56,708 nucleotides of DNA from Acidobacteriota bacterium (GCA_902812465.1 CADDZE010000024.1:1-56708), one strand, 5' to 3'; positions 1-8,873 are shown, counted from the first letter of the stretch. The notes: generated from the sequence alone by a model not told the origin. A program made the numbers and translations.

Positions 1-225
1 GGTGGCGTTGAATTGGTCGAGGGCGTTCTGGACGGAGGAGGCGAGGCGGCGCCAGCGCCCAGTTTCGAGCTGGGAGACGGCTAAGCCCAGCTTGAGCTGG
101 AGGGTCTCTTCCGAGTGGAAGTAACCGTGGCGAGAGAGGGCGGCGCCGCGCCGGCCACGCGAGGAGGAGAAGCGTCCGGCGGTAGGAGCGGTGATCCGAC
201 AGCGGAAATGGATTCCTGCGGTGAA
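1..225 (-). other. Unidentified open frame running off the left edge
   Basis: The reverse strand stays open from about 225 to the window edge. It reads as a plausible protein fragment with basic and Gly/Arg/Ser-rich stretches followed by a helical part (SEETLQLKLG, LETGRWRRLASS). No ATG, GTG or TTG was seen in its first half, so the start is missing or the frame is a decayed remnant. It lies beside the IS-end-like repeats at 368-408 and could be part of a mobile element or its cargo, but I do not recognise a transposase motif. Overlapping forward frames look like GC-rich shadows. Confidence 0.25.
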
Positions 226-367
226 TCATCCGTGGCGTCAGGCCGCGCCCGGGCCACAGCGGTCGTCGTAGGTCGGGCCCTGCGCTTCGCCCTAAGCGCT
301 GGCCCTTGGGGCTCGCAGGGCTCCGCTCGGGGCCGACCCACGACGGAGAAAAAACCAAAACAGAAAA

Positions 368-408
368 GGGGGACATTCTTAACGAGGTAAGCCAGGGGGA
401 CATTTTAA
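368..408. repeat. Two direct repeats resembling IS subterminal repeats
   Basis: GGGGGACATT occurs at 368-377 and again at 395-404, a period of 27 bp, each copy followed by T/A-rich bases. Pairs of GGGGGACATT-type repeats are familiar to me from ends of some IS481/IS3-like elements. The second copy is only about 70 bp from the tmRNA. No matching second end and no transposase are visible, so this is at most one end of an element or a solo remnant. Confidence 0.35.
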
Positions 409-419
409 AAGAGCTTTGA

Positions 420-468
420 CAATCGACGCCGCTGACGATTGACAACTCGGCAAATGAGGATTTAGACT
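420..468 (+). promoter_or_regulatory. Likely tmRNA promoter with an overlapping inverted repeat
   Basis: TTGACA at 439-444 is followed after 18 bp by TAGACT at 463-468. The first tmRNA base lies 9 nt further on, the right distance for a sigma-70 type start. A 6-bp inverted repeat, CAATCG at 420-425 and CGATTG at 436-441 with a 10-nt spacer, overlaps the -35 box and could be an operator. A second TTGACA begins at 417. All of this is read from the sequence; its use is inferred. Confidence 0.5.
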
Positions 469-476
469 TGAAAAAG

Positions 477-845
477 GGGGGCGTACCGGTTTCGACGGAA
501 GCAATTACTCCTGGAAGGCATGCCGGGGGCCACACCACCCGTAATCGGCGTGGAACGAACAACTGCCAACACGCAGTTAGCTCTCGCTGCCTAATCTGAG
601 GTAGCGCGTCTCCCTTGCCCGGCCCGCTGGGCCAAGGCGAGGCGTCATACAAGCGGGCTGGCCTGGGGTCAGCCGCCTGAAGACTCCGGGTGACACCCCG
701 CAAGGGGAAATCAGGCTAGCTGGCGGGCTGTTCTTGCTCGTTCCTGAGGCCCACTGGCGAAAGCGCTTAGGCGAACGAGCTAAGCATGTAGGCTTCCAGG
801 GGGAAGGCTTCTCGGACGGGGGTTCGACTCCCCCCGCCTCCACCA
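477..845 (+). ncRNA. ssrA: tmRNA (transfer-messenger RNA)
   Basis: This RNA rescues stalled ribosomes by trans-translation and tags the unfinished protein for proteolysis. The 5' end GGGGGCG (477-483) pairs with CGCCTCC (835-841, one G-U pair), followed by A and an encoded CCA (843-845). The canonical 5' tmRNA sequence (CGTACCGGTTTCGACGG) and the T-arm GGTTCGACTCC near the 3' end are both present. The tag frame is read at 565-594: GCC AAC ACG CAG TTA GCT CTC GCT GCC TAA, giving ANTQLALAA, with the hydrophobic LAA end expected for ClpXP recognition. It is one-piece and not circularly permuted. A 5-bp hairpin at 892-905 lies downstream but has no U-run. Confidence 0.96.
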
Positions 846-1026
846 GCCTGGCAGAACTCTTCTACCTGACGACCGGGGATGGGTAGCGTTCGGGACTGCT
901 GTCCCCTGTACCCCCTCGAAAGGCGTGCCTGCCACAACATATGCCATGGTTCGCTACTCCTAAGACAGGGTGCCAGCGATCGATAGGCCTTCAACAGTGT
1001 TCGGGACCTTGGGAGGATGGACGCCG

Positions 1027-2801
1027 ATGCCAAAGTTCAGGCGGCGCACCGTAAGAGCTATGCTGGCCATAATCACCGCGCTTGTTCTTTGGACGCACCC
1101 AGATTTCTCGCTGGGTGGCGCCCTCACTACGGATCAGCGCTCCTGGGTGGAGCGGACCTTAGCGCGCATGACTCTGGATGAGAAGATCGGCCAGACCTTG
1201 TTTCCGGTAGCCTCGGGCGTCTTCACCAGCCGGGACAGCGATGAGTTCCAGACGATTAAGGAAAACATTGAGACCTACCATGTTGGCGGCTACCACATCG
1301 AGGGGGCGGCGGTGACCCGGCCACCGCGGCTCTGCTTATCGAGCGCATCCAGCAATTGGCAAAGATTCCGCTGCTTATCACCGCCGACCTCGAGGGGGGT
1401 GCAGGCTACCAGTTTAGAGGTGCGACGCGTTTCCCGCGCGGCATGGCGATCGGGGCCACGGGGAACACGCAATATGCTTACGAGGCGGGGCGGCTCACGG
1501 CACTCGAGGCAAAGGCCATGGGGATTAACATCAACTTCTACCCGGTGGTCGACGTCAACAACAACCCGCAAAGCCCCATTATTAACATTCGCTCCTTCGG
1601 CGAGAATCCGCAAAAGGTGGGCGAGTTCGGCGTTGCTTACATTAAGGGCACGCAGGATGCTGGCCTGCTGGCCACCGCCAAGCACTTTCCCGGGCATGGC
1701 GATACCAGCGTGAATTCGCACCTGCACTTGCCGGTGTTGAATTTCGACCGCGCGCGGCTGGACAAGGTCGAGCTGCCCTCGTTCGAGGCCGCCATCCAGG
1801 CCGGTGTCAGCGGGGTGATGACGGCACACATCGCGCTGCCGCAGATGGAGAAATCGGCGGACCTCCCAGCCTCCCTCTCCCCGGAGCTTACCACCGGCCT
1901 GCTGCGCAAGGACCTGGGATTCCAGGGGCTCGTTTTCACCGACGCCCTAGTAATGCACGCCATCAGCATGAATTTCGGGGGAGAGCGGGCGCCGGTGCTG
2001 GCAATCGAGGCAGGAGCGGATGTAGCGCTCGAACCTGCCGACTTGCCGAAGGCCTTCGCCGCACTCAAGGATGCAGTGGTTAAGGGCGAGATCACCGAGG
2101 CGCGGCTGAATGAATCGGTGCGCCGGCTCCTTGAGGCCAAGGCGCGCGCCGGGCTGATGAACCGGCAGGGTCCTGACTTAGCGACGCTCGACGAGCAAGT
2201 AGGAACGCGGGCCACCGCGGCGAAAGCGCAGGAAATCATCGAGCATGCGCTCACCCTGGTGAAGGATGACCGCAACGCAATTCCTCTGAAGCTCCCAGGC
2301 AGCGAGCAGGTGCTGCTCCTCAATGTAGTAGATGCGGACAACCCGGAGTATGCGGGTAATTCCGGAGCGACGTTCCGCGCCCAGTTTCTCCGGCGCCACC
2401 CCCAAACCTTCACGGCCCAGGTCACGCCGGGTATCACGCGGCAGGAAGCGGATCTGGTCGAGCAGCTCGCTGCCGCTTATCGCACGGTCGTTATCTCCTG
2501 CTTCATTCGCATCGCTTCCTACAAGGGTTTCTTCGGCTTGACGGACGCCCAGCAAGCGCTGCTGCGCGCGGTAGTGCAATCGAATCTCGCCAAGCCAGAT
2601 GGCCAGCTGGCATTCGCGCTGTTTGGCAGCCCTTATCTGCTCGATTCCATTCCCGAGCTGCCCACCTACGCTCTAGCTTATGAATTCTATCCGGACGCGG
2701 AAGCGGCGATGGTGCGCGCGCTGTTCGGCGAGATCAAGTTTCAAGGGAAGCTGCCGGTGACGGTAGCAAACTATCCTGCGGGCACCGGGCTTGGACGGTA
2801 G
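1027..2801 (+). pseudogene. GH3 family beta-N-acetylhexosaminidase-like glycosidase, single frameshift
   Basis: This is a glycoside hydrolase family 3 protein of the NagZ type, which removes N-acetylglucosamine from peptidoglycan fragments or related glycans. ATG 1027 has GGGAGG about 10 nt upstream and opens with a signal-peptide-like N-terminus, so an exported enzyme is likely. The frame breaks in the run of five G at 1302-1306. One extra G would join the first frame (ending VGGYHIEG) to the second (GDPATAALLIER), giving about 590 residues. The second frame keeps the NagZ loop KHFPGHGD with NSH, the likely nucleophile Asp in FTDALVM, and the C-terminal GH3 domain. All parts are therefore present apart from one base. 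A sequencing error in a homopolymer, a recent mutation and programmed frameshifting are all possible. Confidence 0.85.
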
Positions 2802-2876
2802 CGGGACGCGCCCTGACGGAGGACGAATTGAACCGCAGCCAGCCGGCGAGAGCGGGCTTTTCGGGCCAAGGATCTG

Positions 2877-3245
2877 CTACTGGGCGGACGGCGGCTTCAC
2901 CGTCAGGTTAATGACCAGCTTCATGCGGCCGTCGAGCGAGCTCACATCGCGCACTTCTGAGGAAGCGCCTTTGAAGCTTGCCTGAATCTTGTAATCGTGG
3001 GTGGGCTCGAGGTCGGCGAACTGGTAATGCCCGTCGCCCTCGCTGTAAATGTCGAGCTTCTTGCCCGTTTGGGTGTCTGTGAGCTCGACCACCGCACCGG
3101 CCACCGGATTGTCCGACTCGTCGAGCACCTGCCCGGTGATGGTGCGGAGAAGGGGCGGCTTCTTTTTTGCCGCGGCTTTTGGTACAGAGACCAGAGCTAT
3201 TAAGATGGCGACGATTGCCGCCGTGGTCGCACCTGCCCGCCACAT
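2877..3245 (-). CDS. Exported carboxypeptidase-regulatory-like domain protein
   Basis: This is a small exported protein of about 122 residues. The N-terminus has a short basic segment and a hydrophobic stretch ending VPKAAAKKK, a typical signal peptide. The rest is one Ig-like carboxypeptidase regulatory domain (TGQVLDESDNPVAGAVVEL, then YQFADLEPTHDYKI), a beta-sandwich fold common in acidobacterial surface proteins. The function is unknown; structural or adhesive roles are usual for such domains. The start is uncertain. ATG 3245 gives the most normal signal peptide. ATG 3293 would start just past the stop of the upstream LysW-like gene, and ATG 3323 would overlap it. It is probably co-transcribed with that gene. 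Confidence 0.75.
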   Translation of the reverse strand: MWRAGATTAAIVAILIALVSVPKAAAKKKPPLLRTITGQVLDESDNPVAGAVVELTDTQTGKKLDIYSEGDGHYQFADLEPTHDYKIQASFKGASSEVRDVSSLDGRMKLVINLTVKPPSAQ

Positions 3246-3297
3246 CCGGTTCAGGGGTCTTTGATGCCGCCCCTGAAGACAGGAGGTGTGCATGCGG

Positions 3298-3474
3298 CTA
3301 CCAATCCAGCTCCTCTTCTTCATCCTCCTCTTCCGTCACGACGTTCAGTTCGATTGGATTGGTATTGACGATCTCCAGCTCGGCGCCGCACTCTGGGCAG
3401 TCCAGTGTCTGCCCTTCTTCTACCTCGTCTTCTTCCATGTCGATTACCGCTTCGCATTCCGGACAATGGGCCAT
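3298..3474 (-). CDS. LysW-like acidic zinc-ribbon carrier protein
   Basis: This very short gene (58 residues) begins at ATG 3474, with a G-rich possible ribosome site 6-12 nt upstream. The protein starts MAHCPEC and has a second CPECG near residue 26, forming a CPxC...CPxC zinc ribbon. The centre reads GAELEIVNTNPIELNVV, which matches the LysW/ArgW amino-group carrier family. The tail is strongly acidic (TEEEDEEEELDW). In LysW the protein ends EDWGE and the final Glu side chain carries the amino-acid intermediate. Here translation stops directly after DW, so the attachment residue is missing. The window also encodes DapD, the diaminopimelate route to lysine, which argues against a lysine role. 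I call the family with good confidence but not the function. Confidence 0.8.
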   Translation of the reverse strand: MAHCPECEAVIDMEEDEVEEGQTLDCPECGAELEIVNTNPIELNVVTEEEDEEEELDW

Positions 3475-3647
3475 CACGCACCCCCCGAAAAAGCACTTTC
3501 AACTCCAGGGTTTCAGTCTATTCATTTCCCGCAGACCTGTCTAGCCGCTCGCGCCGATCCACGGTGGATCTGGTTTACCCGGCCGGAGTCTGGCCTGGCA
3601 CGCCCGAGCCCCGCCCTTAGCAGCACCTCTTGCCTGCAAACCAACCC

Positions 3648-4589
3648 TTATTCTACTAAACTCGTTCTTCCCAGTTCTTCTTCGTGGCGCGGCACCAGGA
3701 CGCGAAGTGCACCCGGCAGCACTTCCAGCGTGACCGGCAGGTCGTTGATGTATTCCCCGTCGCCGAAGAGTTCAAGGCGTGAGGGCGAGCGTAGAGTGAC
3801 CTTGCTCGCTTGGAAATAAGCGATACGTCGATTCCGCAGGTGTTCGCCCCGATAGGCCGCCGGTACCCAACGCAGCAGTTCGAGCTTGCTCATCGCGCCC
3901 ACCACGCAGACGTCCAGCAACCCATCGTCAAAGCGGGCGCGCGGCGCCATGGTGACCCCGCCACCGTAGGAGCGCGTGTTCCCGATAGTAACGAAGATCG
4001 CCTCGCCCGAGTATTCGTAGGTGTCCGACTCGATTTCCAGCCAGTGAGGGCGGTAATACTTCAGGCAGCGGAGGATCGCCCAAGCGTATGCTGGCGATCC
4101 GTGTACCCAGCGGACGCGCTCGTTGGCAAAGCGCGTCACAATAGAATCAAAGCCTGTGCCGGCCATGCACCCGTACACGGCGGGCTGGTCTGTTGATTCA
4201 CGATCCTCCAGCTTACGAACGGACACCAGGTCCACGGGCCGCGTCTCTCCTTGCAGGAGTGTTTGCACCGCGGCGCGCGGTTCAACGGGGATGCCCAGGC
4301 CTTTGGCGAAGTCGTTCCCCGACCCGATGGAGAGCAGGCCAAGCGGTACGGCGCCTCCCGCGAGGCCGTTGAGGACATAATGGTGCGTGCCGTCGCCGCC
4401 TGCCGAAACCACCAGGTCTGCCCCTTCCTCGCGTGCCTGCCGTGCCAGTTCACACAAGTGACGAGGACTATGGCTCTCGTGGATCAGCGGCTCAATGCCA
4501 GCTTCGCGGAGGGCCCGAAGCGCGCGCTCGAAGCGCTTTCGTGCGCGGCGCCGCCCGGCTGAAGGATTCAGGAGGATGATTGGTTTCAC
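3648..4589 (-). CDS. Diacylglycerol kinase family lipid kinase (YegS/BmrU type)
   Basis: This 313-residue protein belongs to the DAGK catalytic family, which phosphorylates diacylglycerol or related lipids at the membrane using ATP. It shows the nucleotide-binding signature GGDGT near residue 66, preceded by NPSAGRR at the N-terminus and followed by GSGNDFAKGLG. The C-terminal beta-rich half contains GTGFD and GNTRSYGGG, as in YegS/DgkB proteins. Length is normal for the family. The substrate cannot be read from sequence; diacylglycerol, sphingoid bases or another lipid are all possible. A second, divergent paralogue lies at 54864-55799. Confidence 0.88.
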   Translation of the reverse strand: MKPIILLNPSAGRRRARKRFERALRALREAGIEPLIHESHSPRHLCELARQAREEGADLVVSAGGDGTHHYVLNGLAGGAVPLGLLSIGSGNDFAKGLGIPVEPRAAVQTLLQGETRPVDLVSVRKLEDRESTDQPAVYGCMAGTGFDSIVTRFANERVRWVHGSPAYAWAILRCLKYYRPHWLEIESDTYEYSGEAIFVTIGNTRSYGGGVTMAPRARFDDGLLDVCVVGAMSKLELLRWVPAAYRGEHLRNRRIAYFQASKVTLRSPSRLELFGDGEYINDLPVTLEVLPGALRVLVPRHEEELGRTSLVE

Positions 4590-5056
4590 CGCCGGTCAGA
4601 ATGCGCGAAAGGAATCAGCCAAGTCAAGGGAAGCCAAGGGCCAAGGCATGGCTTCAGCCCGTGGGATGAGTCGCAAGGATTGTCCGTGACCTTCGGCCTA
4701 GAGGTTGTGGGTCCTGAGCAGTGGAAGTCGCTGGCTCGCGCGGGTCATGAACAGAATGCTTGGAGGCGTCCTGAGAGGACATAATCACACGAGTTGCTGC
4801 GCACAGGTTTCAGGGGCTGCTTCTGGCCAGAGCTGTCCACGCGCCGAGCGCAGCCAGCTTCTGCTCAGCTCGCCAGGGGCGCGTTCCCGCGGCCAGTCTA
4901 GCGGGCCGCGATGATAAGGCCGCCAGACTTCGGTCGGGCAGGATCAGCCAGCGGTACCTCTTGGCAGCGGCAGAGTGCTGGCCCGGTCTTCACTCGAAAA
5001 CCCAGGCTTGCCAGGGTCTCCCGATCCGTACACATAACGCCGGCGGCCCACCTCAG
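4590..5056. other. Gene-free stretch
   Basis: About 470 bases between the lipid kinase and the tartronate-semialdehyde reductase. Short forward frames here have low-complexity composition and no recognisable domain. I found no tRNA, no strong promoter and no clear hairpin. Part of it must serve as the upstream region of the lipid kinase. Confidence 0.5.
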
Positions 5057-5971
5057 TTAGGCTCCGCTGCCTGCGGCCTGCCCGCCTCTTACCTTCACTC
5101 CCGCCAACTCCTCGAAGAATGTGACCACCGCCGCGTAATCCAAGTCGCCCTTACCCTGTGCCTTCGCTGCTGCGTAAACCTCCTTCACCACCGCCGCGGC
5201 CGGCATGGAGACATTCTGCACGTAGGCTTGCTCCATGGCTAGCTCGAGGTCCTTGTGCATCAGCTTCAGCGAAAAGTAAGGCGAGAAGTCACCTCTGAAG
5301 ACAAACGGAGCCTTGAAATCGATCAGCCCGGAGCGGGCCAAGCTCGATTGAACGACCTCAAGCAAAGCTTCCGGCTTGACGCCCGCTTTGGCCGCGGCAA
5401 CGAAGGCCTCGCCGAATACCTCGACCATGGCCGCCTGCATGACGTTCTGCGAAAGCTTGGCGGCCAGCCCGGCTCCGTTTCGCCCGCAGTAGATGTGCTT
5501 CTTACCTAGAAAGCGAAGTACCGGCATCACCCGCTCGAGCGCCCCGGGGTCGCCGCCAATCATGAATGTCAGCTCGCCCTGCGCGGCCCCGTGCTTGCTG
5601 CCCGTGACGGGCGCATCCAGCCAACTCGCTTGCTTGCCCGCCGCGTGGCACGCCAGCCTGCGGCTGACCACCGGGCTAATGGTGCTCGAATCGACGATGA
5701 CGCTTCCGGGCCGCACGGTTTCTAGCAGGCCGTTCTTACCCAGCGCGACCTCCTCGACCGCCGCACTATCGCTGACAATGATCATCACGACGTCTGCCTC
5801 ACGGGCGGCTTCCGCCGGACTTGACGCGACCTTCGCCCCGGCCCGCGCCAGAGGCTCGGCCTTCTCCGGCGTCCGATTGTAGACCGTAACGTGAAGCCCA
5901 GCCCGCACTAGGTTGAGGGCCATGGGCTGCCCCATAAGCCCCAGACCGATGAAGCCAACCGACTGCTCCAT
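5057..5971 (-). CDS. 2-hydroxy-3-oxopropionate (tartronate semialdehyde) reductase family dehydrogenase
   Basis: This is a beta-hydroxyacid dehydrogenase of 304 residues that reduces tartronate semialdehyde to D-glycerate or handles a similar 3-hydroxy acid. The N-terminus shows the Rossmann motif GFIGLGLMGQPMALNL. VTGSKHGAAQGEL matches the substrate-binding segment, and AAKLSQNVM contains the catalytic Lys in the expected GxxxKxxxN setting. It lies 58 bp downstream of a glycerate 2-kinase on the same strand. The pair therefore forms a two-step route to 2-phosphoglycerate. 3-hydroxyisobutyrate or succinic semialdehyde reductase activity cannot be excluded; the neighbour favours the glycerate role. 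Confidence 0.85.
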   Translation of the reverse strand: MEQSVGFIGLGLMGQPMALNLVRAGLHVTVYNRTPEKAEPLARAGAKVASSPAEAAREADVVMIIVSDSAAVEEVALGKNGLLETVRPGSVIVDSSTISPVVSRRLACHAAGKQASWLDAPVTGSKHGAAQGELTFMIGGDPGALERVMPVLRFLGKKHIYCGRNGAGLAAKLSQNVMQAAMVEVFGEAFVAAAKAGVKPEALLEVVQSSLARSGLIDFKAPFVFRGDFSPYFSLKLMHKDLELAMEQAYVQNVSMPAAAVVKEVYAAAKAQGKGDLDYAAVVTFFEELAGVKVRGGQAAGSGA

Positions 5972-6029
5972 GTGCTTCTCTCCGTAGTGAGAAGGTAGTG
6001 GAAAAAACGAAGGTCTAGTCGTGCCTCAC

Positions 6030-7388
6030 TCAACCCTTCCCGAAGTGCATCCAGATTCTCAGATCGCGGACGTTGTTGTCCGTGTATCCCACGGTCAGCG
6101 CGTCGCCGAGCGGGCGGAAAAAATTGTAGGCGTCGCTATTTGCGGCATAGCGCTCGGGATCAAGCCCCAGGGCTCGGGCGCGCGCGATCGTACGGCCATC
6201 GGCAACAGCTCCGCACGCCGGGCTGTTGCCGTCGCGGCCATCGGTGCCGGCGCTGAGCACCACGCGGGGCTGGCCGGCAATTTTCTCGGCTGCATACAGT
6301 ACCAAAGCCTGGTTGCGTCCTCCCATGCCGCCGCCCGTCACCGGGCAGGTCACCTCGCCTCCGGTAACCAGGCAGACGGGTTCACCCGGGTGTTTCTGAG
6401 CGAGGGCGTCGAGGGCCTCCAGAGCGGCGTCGGCCACTTGCCGATAATCCGCGTCCCAATTGCCGGAGCCGATCTCGGCGCGAAAGCCGCATTCTTCGGC
6501 CAGCTGGCGCGCGGCTTGGACCGCATCCCGGTTCGAAAGGAGGCAGAAATAGTGGGAGCGCAGAAAGCGCGGGTCCTGCGGCTTGGGTGTCTCGTCGAGC
6601 GTGTGCTCTTCGAACCGCTGGCGAATTCTCGCGGGAAAGCGAGCTACCAGACCGTGCTGCGTCGCAATAGCATAGCACTCTTCCACCGTTGACTCGTCGG
6701 GCATGGTGGGTCCCGAGGCGACCATGGAAGGCAGGTGTTCCGGCACATCGGAGACGAAGACCGTCAACTGCCGCGCCGGACTGGCGTGCGCACCCAGCCG
6801 GCCGCCTTTGACGGCTGAGACGTGCTTGCGTAGCACGTTGATCTGCTCGATCGGCAGGTCACTGGTGACGAGAATGCGATTGAATTCCACCAGATCGGCA
6901 AGGCTGATGGACGGATCGAGGGGCTTTTCGAAGAGCGCCGACCCGCCACCGGAGATGAGGAAGACCACCAGGTCCTCGGCGCTGAGGCCCGTCGTCGCGT
7001 CCAGCGCGGCCTCAGCCGCATCGAGACTTCCCTGGGTGGGATAGGGATGGCCTCCGGCGAAGTAGCGCAATCCCGGCTGCTTGGCAACAGGTTCGGCCGG
7101 CGCGACCACCACCCCTGGTCCCAACCTCCCGCCCATGATTTCGGCGAAAGTGGAGGTCATGCGACTTGCCGCCTTACCCAAGGCGATGACGCGCGGTGGG
7201 TGCGCCTCCAGATCAACTGGCAGCACAATTTCCCCGGCGCGGAGCCATCCGCCTTCCAGCTTTAGCTTGGCCAGCATGGCGGCGCGCACATCGATCGCCG
7301 TCAGCGTGCGCGTCAAGATGCGCTGCGCCAGCCGCTTGCCTTCTTCATAACTTGGTTTGAAGGCTCCGGATTGCTGCGGAAGTACCAT
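6030..7388 (-). CDS. Glycerate 2-kinase (GckA/MOFRL type)
   Basis: This 452-residue protein belongs to the type-2 glycerate kinase family, which makes 2-phosphoglycerate from D-glycerate and ATP. The N-terminal DUF4147 domain contains ALGKAASRM and FLISGGGSAL. The C-terminal MOFRL domain has CLVTGGEVTCPV, GGRNQALVL and SAGTDGRDGNSPACGAV. All core segments are present and the length is normal. ATG 7388 opens MVLPQQSGAF. The gene precedes the tartronate-semialdehyde reductase at 5057-5971 in the same transcript direction, which supports a glyoxylate/glycerate salvage unit feeding lower glycolysis. Confidence 0.92.
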   Translation of the reverse strand: MVLPQQSGAFKPSYEEGKRLAQRILTRTLTAIDVRAAMLAKLKLEGGWLRAGEIVLPVDLEAHPPRVIALGKAASRMTSTFAEIMGGRLGPGVVVAPAEPVAKQPGLRYFAGGHPYPTQGSLDAAEAALDATTGLSAEDLVVFLISGGGSALFEKPLDPSISLADLVEFNRILVTSDLPIEQINVLRKHVSAVKGGRLGAHASPARQLTVFVSDVPEHLPSMVASGPTMPDESTVEECYAIATQHGLVARFPARIRQRFEEHTLDETPKPQDPRFLRSHYFCLLSNRDAVQAARQLAEECGFRAEIGSGNWDADYRQVADAALEALDALAQKHPGEPVCLVTGGEVTCPVTGGGMGGRNQALVLYAAEKIAGQPRVVLSAGTDGRDGNSPACGAVADGRTIARARALGLDPERYAANSDAYNFFRPLGDALTVGYTDNNVRDLRIWMHFGKG

Positions 7389-7771
7389 GCCAATAACCTA
7401 GATCTAGCGTGTCTTCTCACACTGGTACTGATTCCAATAGTCGAGCAGCACGCCCGTCGGTATGGAGCCCTGGACGCTCTGGAGTTGGCGTAGTGCCCTA
7501 CAAATGCACGCTTTCACTGCTTCCCATCAACAACGGCGCGCGGCAGGAGCCGGCGATCGTGCAACGTATCCAGTGCAATGAGTTGTTGAACCCGGTTCGC
7601 TTCCGCCTGGAACCTGGCTGTCCCCGCCGCCTTGACGTGAGCGAAAGGTTCGGCGCGCCGATCGCGAAACTGAAGCCACGTTCGTATGGCTTGCATGTCG
7701 AAAGATCCGGCTCATGATGAACTCCGCTGGCAGCGGTATAGCCATTCCGGGCATAGCGCGTATCCCCCTTT
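7389..7771. other. Region without a convincing gene; one small reverse frame
   Basis: About 380 bases between the glycerate kinase and the ROK kinase. A 60-residue reverse frame at 7514-7696 (starting MQAIRTWLQF) has protein-like composition but no recognised domain and no clear ribosome site. It may be chance or a gene remnant. I see no RNA gene here. Confidence 0.35.
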
Positions 7772-8755
7772 CTACAGTCCAAGGCGCTGGCGAGCCAGTA
7801 CCACAGCACCCAAGGCACCCGCGTTATCGCCGAGCTGCCCGGGCAGGATTTTGACCCGGCGGGCATCGTCGGGCCGGAGGAAATATTCGTAGGCGGTCTT
7901 GCGAATGGGTCCGACGAAATCTTCACCTAAACGGCCGGCAATGCCGCCGCCAATCACCACCCGTTCAGGATCGAGCAAATTGACCGCGTTGGCTACCAGT
8001 ATGCCGAGGTGGCGCTGCGCCCGTTCCAGAACGTTCCGCATCACCTCGTCATCCTGCTTAAGCGCGGCGTGGATGATGCTGCTGGTCATCCGTGATTTCT
8101 CTTTCTTCGCCATCAGCTTCAGCACCACGCTTTGTTGCCCGGCCTGGATGGCGGCCCGGACGTCGCGCTCCATGGCCGTGCGGCTGGCGAGGGCTTCCGC
8201 ACAGCCGCGATGACCACAACTGCAAAGGGGGCCATCCACCAGAATCACGGTGTGCCCGATTTCGCCGGCGCCGCCACGGCTGCCTTGGTAGAGCTTGCCA
8301 CCCGCGATGAGGGCGCCGCCGATGCCAGTTCCAACGAAGATGCCGGCCACGAAGGCGGCGCCTGCGCCAGCGCCTAGGGCGTGCTCGCCTACCAGGCCGA
8401 CGTTTACGTCGTTATCTACCACTACCGGGACGCCGAGGTGTCTTTTCAACTCGGGTCCGAGTTTGATTTCTTTCCAGCCGAGATTCGGCGCCTCGTGAAC
8501 GATTCCGTTGTTGTGGTCAATCGAGCCGGGAGCGCCAACACTGACTGCCTCCACCTGCTTCATCTCCAGCTTGGCTGACTCTACGGCTTTGCGGGCCACG
8601 CTGGCGATGTCGGCGATCAAATCGGACGGCTTCTTATTGCGGTCGGTGGCAGTCTTCTCCACGGCGAGGATGTTATTGCGAGCATCCACCGCGAGCGCCT
8701 TCATGCTCGTCCCACCGAGGTCCACGCCCACGATCACGCCGTCCCGCTTCGGCAT
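7772..8755 (-). CDS. ROK family sugar kinase, probable glucokinase
   Basis: This 327-residue ROK kinase probably phosphorylates glucose to glucose-6-phosphate in the cytoplasm. It shows the ATP phosphate-binding motif VDLGGTSMKA, the catalytic-region Asp in VVDNDVNV, the GEIGH motif, and the ROK zinc site CSCGHRGCAEAL. There is no N-terminal helix-turn-helix, so it is a kinase and not a ROK repressor. ATG 8755 is preferred because AAGG lies 8 nt upstream; a GTG at 8764 is also in frame. One copy of the conserved intergenic element lies about 120-155 bp upstream. N-acetylglucosamine or another hexose remains possible as substrate. Confidence 0.88.
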   Translation of the reverse strand: MPKRDGVIVGVDLGGTSMKALAVDARNNILAVEKTATDRNKKPSDLIADIASVARKAVESAKLEMKQVEAVSVGAPGSIDHNNGIVHEAPNLGWKEIKLGPELKRHLGVPVVVDNDVNVGLVGEHALGAGAGAAFVAGIFVGTGIGGALIAGGKLYQGSRGGAGEIGHTVILVDGPLCSCGHRGCAEALASRTAMERDVRAAIQAGQQSVVLKLMAKKEKSRMTSSIIHAALKQDDEVMRNVLERAQRHLGILVANAVNLLDPERVVIGGGIAGRLGEDFVGPIRKTAYEYFLRPDDARRVKILPGQLGDNAGALGAVVLARQRLGL

Positions 8756-8873
8756 TTCTGCCACCTTCTTCTCCGGCCAGCGGCCGGAGCGAATTCAGTG
8801 TAACTCATAGCCGAACGCCGGCCAACGTTCAAACTGAAGCAGAATAAGACGCACGTGCTGGGTGGCCGGTCCT

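Noticed and set aside
3298-3474. Direct assignment of the LysW-like protein to lysine biosynthesis
   Set aside because: The C-terminal Glu is missing and dapD indicates the DAP pathway.
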